Below, piece by piece: positions 25,001 to 34,821 of a stretch of DNA of 64,000 bases. Source of the DNA: Cliona cf. orientalis (Eukaryota; Porifera; Demospongiae; Clionaida; Clionaidae); NCBI GenBank assembly GCA_963930775.1, contig OZ005692.1, forward strand, positions 8,356,135-8,420,134. The letters are read 5' to 3'. The first letter of the stretch is position 1. Each line of letters opens with the position of its first letter. The position numbers and the translations under genes were made by a program. A model generated the notes under the pieces. It did no database searches. It was given only the letters and a program-made list of their open reading frames with translations, and was not told the origin of the DNA.

Positions 25001-28000
25001 GTGGGGAATTGTCTAAAAAGCCCAAAAATGGACAAAAAAACATACATTGTACTCTACCAAGTTGCTGAAATTTTCAGAAATATGAATTTTCTGCAGCTCA
25101 TGAAACATATTTTAAACATAATATTTTCAAGATTCGGGGGGCTAATTCAACATTTGTGGGTTAGCCCACTATGGCTCTCAGCCCTTCAATTATTATACAC
25201 CATCCTTTATCCTACCTACTATGACCTAGTTCATAGTTGTAAACTAGCTCTGACCTTTCACAATTATTATTATACTATGTAGCTAATAATTGTAATAATA
25301 CTACCGTACTCGCTCTAATTATTCGAACATTCTAATAGCCCGAACGGCAAGTTTAAGTAATTTATTTACTTCCTAATTCATCGATCATCTTGAATTTGAA
25401 GTTTCTCACCCGCTCTAAATCAACCGAATGGCCACACAGTACGGCATGGCAGGAGCTCGAGACAACTCTTGCACATTAATTTTATCGAAGAGTGTGGCTA
25501 CCACATCTCGGACAGCATATAAGAGTGGAAAGGTAACACGGACACAGACGGATTCATTTTGCAATCGCTCAGAGCACAGCGACATTGGGAGCTTCAGAGC
25601 TGACGATGATAAACCTAGTTGGACATTGACTGCTGTTTCTTCGTCACTATAATCGTGCTTTCTCCATTTGCACCGGATCCGTTCTACATGTATTTACACT
25701 CGAGCAAGCCATTGCCCGAACTTATTTACTTTCTACTAACACCGAACGGCGATATTAATAATTATTTTTGGCCATTCAGATAATTAGAGTGAGTACAGTA
25801 TTGTGATGGAGATTCAAATCTGGTGCAGCAGGGTATACATGTACATTCAAGCGAATTGTAATTATTGTTTTTATGTAGAAGGAGATTTTGGCTTCACAGC
25901 ATCACGATGTCAATAGTGTGGCATGCATTGAAGACAAGTGCTATGTTGTCGGACTGAAACAGTATTGCCGGTAAGTTTTTATAGTGCATGCAGAGTGAGT
26001 AAATTTAGCACCATAAGCATGATATTAATTTTAGCTTCTACCTGTGCATGTACTCTACAGTAATTAATTTTTGCCTGTGATGAACCGATCTTTCTTAAAT
26101 ATTGTTGTGATCTGGTAACAAATGTCATTATCATAATGAATGCACTGGAGTGCAGAACCCTCGCCGCTGTGTGCATGCATGACTCCTGGTATCATACTGG
26201 AGCTACATGTACTAGGGATGTGGTATTGTTAGCCTTTGGGACATGCGTGAGGGGTACGGTATATATAGTCATTCAGTGTGATAGTATTACCAAGTTAATT
26301 ATAATAATTATATATATTAATATCCTGCTACATACATGTGTACGTGTACCTGGCTTATTACACATTGAAAACAAGGTGCTATTGTGCTTTTTATTGACAC
26401 TTTATTCAAAGCTTGGCAACATTAGCTGACCATGCACCACTGCCTTTTGCACACTCTCATGGGATACTAACATGGGTAGAAGAGATAGCAGTCGCTTCAT
26501 TTCAATAAGTCTAGTCTAGGACTGAGTGTGTTGGTCTTCTTGTAACTGATTCACTGGTCACAGTAGGCTAGCTATCACTTGACTTTTTTAGTGTATACTA
26601 GATTTGCTGATCTGGCATACACAACTATTATTAAATTTTAACTGTGTGCATCAATCGGCATTTTATGCTGGGGGCACACCCCACTCTTGCATCCATCCCT
26701 AAAGTGGGGTTAGGCCACTCCAAATGAGAATATAGTTACCATTAACCATCATTATGAATCTCATTATGAGCACAATGAATACTAGAGCTCTATAGAGCAC
26801 ATACCCCGCGCGCACATTGCACAATCTATAGATCTGCTTTTGTTGCTGCTTGGTTGTATCAAAGGCTTATAGACCCCGAGAGCCCTCGGTTTTAATAGCT
26901 ATAGGGCTCTTGGTGATATCAGCCAAAACACCACTGACTCTCACTCTGCACCAGGTGTAGACTAGGTACATATAGATAATACTAAAAGGCACTATTTGTG
27001 ACGCCCGTGGACCGTGTCCATCGATTTGATGCACACTGAAGCATTTTCGCCGAAGCACTCTCTCTGCACCAGATAGACTGATACTTCCAATATTATTTTT
27101 GTTGAAAATTAATAGTATAGCCGCCTTACATTATATTTTGGTTCCATAGGGCTGCAGATTTCAGCTCTGTCAGCGGATGTGGATAGACTAACTAGCATTT
27201 ATTAATTTCGACGATCTTTACCAGTCATATTCTTGGCTACTTAGTTGTGCGCATGGGCACAATGGGCATGCATTATGCATTGAGTGGGCACTGTCGATAG
27301 GCGTGGCTACGTTAGCCAACAAAAAGGCACTATTTGTGACGCCCGTGGACCGTGTCTATCGATTTGATGCACACTGAAGCTAGTTTTTCGCCGAATTCTA
27401 TTGATTCGTTGTGCTTACGATGCGCTTAGATGCCTACATCTCGAGATATGGCGATTTTTGTGCTCACAACAACGACACAACCGATTACTTTACCCCTTGC
27501 GCATGCGCGCGGGGTAAATATTCTTCACCCCCACAACTGTGCATGTACACACAAGGAGAGCATGGTCAGCTAGCCATTGCTACCACTAGCCAGCTAGTAT
27601 GCTGATAGCAGCACCTTGACAAGAATGAAGGGGCAATTCGCGCAACTACATGTACACACATCACCTACCATGGCTAGCTAGCTTCAAATTCATGAAGCAG
27701 TATATACTGCTCTTGCCTATAATTATAGCTAGCTTACCACCATAAAAATTTAATAATAATGGACATAATGGTAGAATGAAGTGGTAGCATCAGAGAGAGA
27801 TGGGAAACTATACGTACGTTTTCATTTGGAGTGACCTTATCAGCAATAAAGGCTTCCCCCCTCATACATAGAATCCTGACATTAGAGCAAAATTAATGGA
27901 ATTAATGACTTGATTAATTTTATCACTTTTTGCTGCTTTCGAAATATTAACAGCATTGGCAGTCCTTTGGGGAAGCTCTCTGTCTCACTATCACAATGTC

Positions 28001-28448
28001 ATAATTAAGTTATCTTCTCCCTATCTGTACAACACTAGTGGACACCATAATTATTATGGCCAAATTATACGCATAATTATTATTATTACTGTAGTCCTAT
28101 CTGCATGCATCTGGTTAAGTTCTTCAGTATAATTATTATTAATTTTTTTTATTTCAAAGGTATCATGCATCAGTGCTTAAGGATAAACTCGGTGATCATG
28201 TTGGTAGGATCCACTCACGGGGTATGGTACCTCAACCGCCAATTCCAACTACCACTCTCTGCAAACCAATCATGGTCGATACTGACTTAGTTGAACTGGA
28301 TCCTATGAAACAGCAGCAAGAAGAGCTCGGACCATCACTATCACAGCTTCAACAAGCCAACACATCTCTTGTGTTCTTGTGCCATAGAGGATTCAACCAT
28401 ATTACTGATAAACTTCAAAGTGGAAAACTAACGATACCAAGATTATGA
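19043..28448 (+). CDS. BAHD1: BAHD1-like chromatin silencing protein, copy B
   Basis: Coding exons: 19043-20176, 20433-20495, 21833-21877, 22033-22129, 23659-23741, 25879-25970 and 28160-28448. All are GT-AG and in phase, giving 600 residues. A probable noncoding exon ends at 18839 (GAAG then GTGAGT) and splices to 19018, so the open frame before the ATG at 19043 is intron. Shared with copy A: a basic KRRRLD segment, [34 protein letters not shown], and the BAH domain (about residues 415-505) with [27 protein letters not shown] and [13 protein letters not shown], then the tail [11 protein letters not shown]. Exon boundaries and phases match copy A across the BAH region, showing duplication of an intron-bearing gene. 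The cage-position aromatics are kept. A role as an H3K27me3 reader is inferred. Confidence 0.88.
21399..21541. repeat. Tandem duplication, period about 73 bp
   Basis: Two units each beginning AGAGACTAACCCTGCTAAC and containing CCCATCCATA, in intron 3 of BAHD1-like copy B. Confidence 0.75.
22359..22729 (+). mobile_element. TACCGTA-type MITE, family 2 (GAATCCCGCGATTACGCC)
   Basis: It starts TACCGTAGAATCCCGCGATT and ends ATTCGCGGGATTCTACGGTA. A second copy in the same orientation lies at 36067-36455, with the shared interior AGCTCAAGTTCCTGC and TGCCTTACTTTGTCGTTTT. It sits in intron 5 of BAHD1-like copy B. Confidence 0.9.
23931..24204. mobile_element. MITE with TTGTTGCTCGGAC ends
   Basis: AGGCCATACCTATT and GTTGTTGCTCGGAC at the left are matched by GTCCGAGCAACAAC and AATAGGTATGGCCT at the right. 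GGTCGGTCGGG motifs lie just inside both ends. Intron 6 of BAHD1-like copy B. Confidence 0.8.
25302..25800. mobile_element. TACCGTA-type MITE, family 3 (CTCGCTCTAATTA)
   Basis: It starts TACCGTACTCGCTCTAATTA and ends TAATTAGAGTGAGTACAGTA, about 500 bases, in intron 6 of BAHD1-like copy B. A 74-codon ORF inside (25428-25652) is Ser/Thr-rich and unrecognised; I do not call it a gene. Confidence 0.75.
26984..27380 (+). repeat. 59-bp direct repeats about 340 bp apart
   Basis: A 59-base block starting AAAAGGCACTATTTGTGACG occurs at 26984-27042 and again at 27322-27380 with one visible difference. Both are in the last intron of BAHD1-like copy B. Confidence 0.85.
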
Positions 28449-28682
28449 TCGTGACGAAAAATGATATTTATCATGTCCCTCATAATTTTGACTTCTATTG
28501 TGGCAATATCCAATAATTGTACCAATCAAAGTTTAAAACCATTATCTTGTTTTTGTCAACCCAAGTACATGTACCTTGCTAAAATGCACCAAATAATTTA
28601 ATAAACTTATCAACGAAAATGGTAAAAATACGTATGGCACATACAATGTCATGTATATTATAGCAATGATTAAATTTTACTA

Positions 28683-31183
28683 TTACTGGTAAAGGTCTCG
28701 ATGTTGAGTTCGAATGTGATTCTGTAAGGTACCATTTAGACTAAATGCCTTACCACAGTGCTGGCACTTGTATGGCTTGTCTCCAGTGTGAGTTCGAATG
28801 TGATTCTGTAAGTTACAATTTAGACTAAATGCCTTGCCACAGTGCTGGCACTTGTATGGCTTGTCTCCAGTGTGAGTTCGAATGTGATTCTGTAAGTTAC
28901 AATTTAGACTAAATGCCTTGCCACAGTGCTGGCACTTGTATGGCTTATCTCCAGTGTGAGTTCGAATGTGCCTCTGTAAGGCGCCCCTGTCACTAAATGC
29001 CTTGCCACAGTGCTGGCACTTGTATGGCTTGTCTCCAGTGTGAGTTCGAATGTGTGTCTGTAAGGTGCCCCTGTCACTAAATGCCTTGCCACAGTGCTGG
29101 CACTTGTATGGCTTGTCTCCAGTGTGAGTTCGAATGTGTGTCTGTAAGTTACTACTTCGACTAAATGCCTTGCCACAGTGCTGGCACTTGTATGGCTTGT
29201 CTCCAGTGTGAGTTCGAATGTGTGTCTGTAAGTTACTACTTCGACTAAATGCCTTGCCACAGTGCTGGCACTTGTATGGCTTGTCTCCAGTGTGAGCTCG
29301 AATGTGAATCTTCAACTCACCATTAGATTGAAACCTTTTGCCACAGTGCTGGCACTCAAACGGCTTTTGACCACACATTTGCGAATGAATAGCTTTAGGC
29401 AAATAGTCGTTTGTGATTGAACATTTATTAATGTTTTGGCTTTCTTTACATTCATCTTGACTTGAACTATCTCTGTCGCTTGATTCTAATTTATTTTCTT
29501 GCTGCATATCTTGAGTAGTGATAGTCTCATGTCGCCTGATGTGATCTTGCAGCTGGTAGAGCTCGCTAAAGGTCTGTTGACATTTGAAGCACTTAAATAC
29601 TTGCGGGTGAGCCTTGGCACATGGAGCACTGTGTTTTAAATGAATTTGGAATGATCGATTTTCGACGAAGCCTGAACCACAACCCTGACATTTGTAGCAC
29701 GGATCCATTCCTAAGATAATATGTGGTGTATGTGTGTGATTCAAGTGTACCATAATTTGTGAAATTTTCGTTGTTAAAAAATTTTTGTTTTTATGCGAAA
29801 ATAGTTTACTTATACAGCAAATATATTATGGTGCATGAAATTAACGCGAATTACGGTATCAGTGACTGAGTGCAGTGGAATAGGAACTGGGGCAGGTGGA
29901 GGGAGGGGGGCAATAATTCAATAAAAGTAATTAAGGGGATCTTGCATACTAATTATTGTATAATATCGTTCAGATCAAGCCATCAAATTTTAAGCTGCCA
30001 ATAATATTCTTACAAAGGCAAAAATTAGGGACTCAATTGCCAAATTTAGCTGTATGGTATAATTCACCTGGTCTTATTGATATTCCAAGCTCTTGTGCAT
30101 ATTCGCGGCCATACCATACCAGCAGTTCACAGCCAGGATAGAGGTGCTTGAATGTGCGGTAATAGATCTCTCCTTTGTACTGGAAAGCAACCATGTTCTG
30201 TTCCTCTTCATGACGAGCGCAGTTGACAAAGCGAAGCCAGTTGGACTTAGAGGCATCTCGGCCATCGAGGAAGTACGGCTTCTGGCCATCTTTATGAATC
30301 TGGTACATATAAATTTTTAATTCTCTCACTGATTTGCAGGGCTGATTAAAGTTTGCTACACCAATCTAGTATCTGATTGATACACCATATTAATTAAATT
30401 TTTATGTTATTACCGTAGATCAGGATATTATCGCTGGTAAAATATTTGGCTTGTAAATTTTTCACGTAGTCTAAATTTCGTTGCCAGATTATAGCGACCA
30501 AAATAGGTATAGGTTGATGTACATTACTTTCGCTGGAAAAGGTTATTGATGAAAATTTTACAATGAAAATTTCGTGATCTACGGTATACCATAATGACTG
30601 TGTGTATGAGAGTAGTTCAGTATTGCCATGCCAATGATGTGTTGTCATGGCAATCACATGATATGCTACATGTACATCCTGTGAGTCTCAGAAATCACTC
30701 GAGACTATGGAAGTGTAAACAGAAGGAGTGTATGCATACAGTAAGCATGTAGGGAGCATGCAACCTATTGTACATGCATGTACCTCCCACATGTAGCTTG
30801 TATCTTCAATGTTCTCCATATCCTCCTTGAAGACCATGCTGCCTTGATACGGACCAACCTTCAAACCCCGAGGAATAAACTCCTTTGCAAACACTCCTAA
30901 TCCTGCAAGTACCATTCATAACATAAATATAACATTGGTAGTGCAAAAAGGTGTCATAGGCCACTCATTTTTGAGCCAGGGTTTCATCTAGCGATAAAAT
31001 TTGGGGTGGAAGTACGAGTGGGCGTATTCAGCATGCCATATTTTTAGGAGAATTTCTTTAGATTGTTTCGGGTAATTTTTGATCAAAAATAAATGCTAAA
31101 GGTTTGATTTGGCGACTTGTTGTGATATTATGATGCTTAATTTAATAGGGGGGGGGGGAGCTAGGGAGTTTGGAGGGGAAGCT

Positions 31184-31227
<44 letters not shown>

Positions 31228-32022
31228 CTGGATGAAACCCTGTGAGCAGTTGGATTTATTCAGTGATGGAAATTAAGCTCCATGCAAATATTATTGCACA
31301 TCAAAATTAGTATTCAATTTTCTTCCCCCCTCCCGCAATTGCAAAAATCCGGAACACTTCACCTGCATCAATGATATCAGATGTCTTGACAGTGAGTTGA
31401 GCTGGCACTGGTACAGTGGTATATGCCATGGAGTCCTTATCCCATCCCACACTGGGGTCTAGGCACCGGAGTGGACCGTGGATAGGACAATCACCATCAT
31501 AAACCTCTTCACAATCTTCACAGACTATAAAAGACAAGTGATCTATTAAACTTGGCAACCATATGCAGGGATTCCCCCAGAACAGAATTCAAATCGGGTG
31601 CTTAAACTTAATCAAATTGTGGCTTTAAATTCAACCCATTCTTTGATGTATACCAAAATCAAACCGGGTGACACACCCTGATTCAGGTATGCTAGGGGGT
31701 ATTATACATATAGGTATTCTGCCACATCAAAACGTAGCATTGGTGGCATGTATTTTGATGCCATACGGCTCAAGGAGGGTGTTAAGAAAAGCACTCAGAA
31801 TAATTCGATCATCTTACACAGATAGTCATCATCATCAGATATCTCCTCTTCACGGTAAATTTTCTGCTCTTTCACTCTCCTCCTGGGGTATTGATGGACA
31901 TCCACAGATGGAATATCAGTGCTAGCACTGCATGAAAGAAATTATGTTTGGGCTCACTTAAGTTATTGGATTCATGCGCGTGCCTAACCCCCACCCCGAC
32001 ACACATACACACATGCATTGTG

Positions 32023-32066
<44 letters not shown>

Positions 32067-34249
32067 TGTATATGTATGTATGCTCCACTGGTATAGTATG
32101 CTCTATAGACTTACAGATCTTCTAAAGTGAATCCCTTGAATTCAGTTCCAACATCAGAACTGTCTCCATCCCCAAACAGCTCTTTGCCCCTGTCATTAAG
32201 CTGGAAATGAAATGTGAATTTGGACTGAATGTCGTTCACCACAGCCTCAGGGGGAAATCCCCAGAAATCATCACTCTCTGACAAGTCTGAATCAAAGAAG
32301 TCAGGTAGTGGTCGAAGTGTGGATTCCTCAGGAGTACAGTTTTCAGATGACTCTAAAGTTGATACGGCTGACTTTGATTTTGGTTTAGAAGAACGAACTG
32401 GTCGTTTATTTGAAGATGTTTTCTTGGTCTGCGGCTGAAACACTTTGTTTATGCGTTTATCCTGTTACAGTAATCACAATAATTATTATTGGTTTTATAA
32501 TAATATTATTATATATAATATGACAAATGCACCTGGCCAGAGCTCTATGTTACAAAAGAAAGTAGTATTTTTCTCAAGCAGGGTCGCTTGGGTGTTAACA
32601 TTGATCACTATGTGGGGTATAGACCATGACATTACGTATTGAGAACCATCCCCAGGCTATAGCTGATGCTCAAGCACAAGAAGCAACTACATGATTAATT
32701 ATGCAGCTGATTATCATTGGTGAAAATTACTAGTATCTTACCACATTGTTAGTAACATCGGTCAGGATAACGTCTTTTGTTTGCAGGTCCAAGGCAGGTT
32801 TTGCTTTCGTGGTAGCTGTGTCAGGGAAAAGACTACTTTGATAGGTGTATAAATGGGATTTCTTGTTATGATATCCACATAAGTATTATGATATTGATAC
32901 ATAATCATCATCGTAACACTACAGCATGGAGGATATCACCACTTTACAGTGTAGTTAGTATCAAGAGTCAACTATTGAAATATGGGCAGAGTAGAAACCA
33001 TTGATCGATTTTACTTAGGTCAATAATTTTTTGCCTATAGCTACACATCATAAGATGGGTACCTTCTAATGAAGCTATCCCATCACAAGAACACCACAAT
33101 TTATAATATCTACACCCACGTACCTCTTCTTCTGGGTCTTTGTTTCTGTTCCTCCATCCATGGCTGCCACTCCTCTTCACTGTCTGAGTCATCCTTCACC
33201 ATCCTCCTAGCAGCCGGCCTCTTTCCACGCCCTCTCCTTCCAGACACTCGCTTTGCTTTCTGATCACCATCAACTGGATTCTTTATTGGAAGACCTATAA
33301 ATGTACATTAATCAGAAATACCATATAGGCGGAAATATTGGCGGGAATTAAACTTGGCTGTTGAGCCCCAAATCACTATTGCAAGAACATTGGCGGATTT
33401 AAATCTGGCGGTTCGGTACAGGATTGCCATACGTATATATATATATGCAAGTAGGAAATTTTGGTGGATTTTAATTTGGCAGTTGTAATATAGACTGCCA
33501 AACTGCCAAATTTAATTCCAAGCCAAATTTTCCGGCTATACGGTATGTCATACAGAAATGATTGTCAAGAAATATTAACTCCATACTTGTAGGTGCATAA
33601 TTATGCACCTATAAATATTATGTGGTGCCCAGTACCCCCTGTATGGGCAAGGGTGGGGCTAACAGGGGATTTGACTTTTTCTAAAAATGAATGCTCCCTA
33701 TGGGGGCAATAATATCTTTGAGTCAAACCGCTAGTATAAAGATAGCTAAATTGTTTTCTTTTTTGTATAGTTAGGCGATTTCCTGATTTATACCAGGTAG
33801 CTCAAAGATTTATGAAAATCAAAAGCCCCTGTACCCTCAGGGCTAGGTCAAGAAATCAATAATTCCCCCAACAATCCCCTGACTTCCCCACCTATGCCCG
33901 TACAGGGGGTAGTGGGACATATAATTGACAGGTGCATTATCCTCCAAGTGCACACAACACATATCTAAGCTTCTAGCCCCTGTGGAATGTCCAGGAAGCT
34001 AAATTGTGTTGCCAATAATAACACTAGACTTGGAATGAGTACTGGTGCATGCCAGAGTACTTTCTTACCTAGGCTCTTCATCATTTCCTGATTCCTTCTG
34101 ATATTATCCAGCCTCCTCTTCTCATAGTCGCAGAGCTCTTCTTCTGACTCACTCTCTCCAGCACTGGAGGACCAGCTCTCATCACTGTCACTCTCACTGC
34201 TACTGCTGCTACTGCTCAACTTTCTTCTCGTCCTCTTCCTCCCCGGCAT
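28683..34249 (-). CDS. PRDM9: PRDM9-like histone methyltransferase with zinc-finger array
   Basis: Nine exons: 34069-34249, 33124-33294, 32742-32815, 32115-32434, 31818-31927, 31363-31524, 30784-30902, 30068-30299 and 28683-29710. All are GT-AG and in phase: 798 residues (human PRDM9 has 894). In order: acidic/Ser-rich N-terminus; CDYEKRRLDNIRRNQEMM (about 40-57); DDSDSEEEWQP, as human EDSDEEWTP; SSXRD-like block ending SDDDDYLFCEDC (about 262-290); PR/SET domain (about 325-450) with AGLGVFAKEF, NWLRFVNCAR, MVAFQYKGEIYYR and CELLVWYGREYAQELGI. The three tyrosines catalytic in PRDM9 are kept (GPYQG, AFQY, VWYG). Then two degenerate fingers and eight C2H2 fingers with TGDKP linkers. No canonical KRAB box is seen. 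In vertebrates PRDM9 places H3K4me3 and H3K36me3 at recombination hotspots; a meiotic role here is inferred. Confidence 0.9.
28700..29363 (-). repeat. Coding minisatellite: eight 84-bp zinc-finger units
   Basis: Eight C2H2 fingers in tandem, most with the framework YKCQHCGKAFS...HIRTHTGDKP. Units differ mainly at the DNA-contact helix: SNGELKI, RSSNLQT twice, DRGTLQT, DRGALQR, LNCNLQN twice, LNGTLQN. Neighbouring identical pairs point to recent unit duplication or conversion. Confidence 0.92.
30411..30586. mobile_element. TACCGTA-type MITE, family 4 (GATCAGGATATTATCGC)
   Basis: It starts TACCGTAGATCAGGA and ends TTTCGTGATCTACGGTA. GGTAAAAT and ATTTTACAATG blocks pair inside. It lies in the PRDM9-like intron between the two SET-domain exons. 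Confidence 0.65.
30977..31242. mobile_element. MITE with CAGGGTTTCATC ends
   Basis: CAGGGTTTCATCTAGCG at the left is matched by CGCTGGATGAAACCCTG at the right, about 266 bases, in a PRDM9-like intron. It contains the poly-C tract at 31185-31226. Confidence 0.8.
31185..31226. repeat. Poly-C tract of 42 bases
   Basis: An uninterrupted run of C inside the MITE at 30977-31242. Its length may be inexact because homopolymers assemble poorly. Confidence 0.9.
32023..32063. repeat. (CA)n microsatellite
   Basis: About 20 CA units in the PRDM9-like intron between the exons at 31818-31927 and 32115-32434. Confidence 0.95.
33319..33545 (-). mobile_element. TACCGTA-type MITE, family 1, second copy
   Basis: Inverted relative to 17923-18144. 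It ends TTTTCCGGCTATACGGTA and holds the same GAGCCCCAAATC and CGTATATATA landmarks. It sits in PRDM9-like intron 1. Confidence 0.85.
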
Positions 34250-34821
34250 GATGACTGCACCACTAGGATCTTCTATATAGAATGGAAAAGACCCTGGAGA
34301 CTATCCCTGACAAACTATCTTACCCGAAACCCAACCTCTGACCCCACTCATACATGGCCTAGCTTGTCCATTGTTTATAGGAGAGCCCACCACTATCCGT
34401 ATGAAACTATGGCTGCATACTTTGCCTAAAATAAAACATATATTTGCATTTATCCGAGTGAAAGTGCTTGCATCCAGACCATGCACTATCTAATTTTTTT
34501 TTGTAAAAAATACTTAAATTCCTACCCACTAACAATTATTTTTGAAAACATGTCTAGTTCTAGAGTTGGTATAGCTAAAAATTTACGTACTTTGAGCACT
34601 ACTTTCTTTTTGATGGGATGTATTCGGTCTAACTCAGTCCAGTAGAGTATAAAATTTGACGCTGAATCATTCGGTCCTGAAGTTGAAGCTGCCTGCATGC
34701 ACTGGATCCAGCTGCTATGATTTCCCGCCATAAGGCGGCGCGCGCAATAGGACCTTTTGGCTGTACTTTGAACTTTAGGTTTATGTGCGAAGTGCGCGTC
34801 ATATGGAAATTCGTGGCAGAG
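34250..34821. promoter_or_regulatory. Shared upstream region of the PRDM9-like and JARID2-like genes
   Basis: The two genes point away from each other with about 570 bases between start codons, or about 470 if the upstream ATG at 34717 is used. Transcription of both probably begins here, so a bidirectional promoter is likely. I see no clear TATA box and have not identified specific binding sites. Confidence 0.5.

Noticed and set aside
25428-25652. 74-codon ORF
   Set aside because: It lies wholly within the inverted-repeat element at 25302-25800 and shows no known motif.
28904-29260. 118-codon repetitive minus-strand ORF
   Set aside because: It is an alternate frame of the zinc-finger array.
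28700-29363. CRISPR-like regular repeats
   Set aside because: The 84-base periodicity is a coding zinc-finger array, without spacers, in an intron-bearing gene.
34717-34821. Upstream ATG extension of the JARID2-like protein
   Set aside because: It is open and in frame, but the 35 extra residues show no similarity to JARID2, and MWRQEGRRVRNRQ already matches the basic JARID2 start. Kept only as an alternative.
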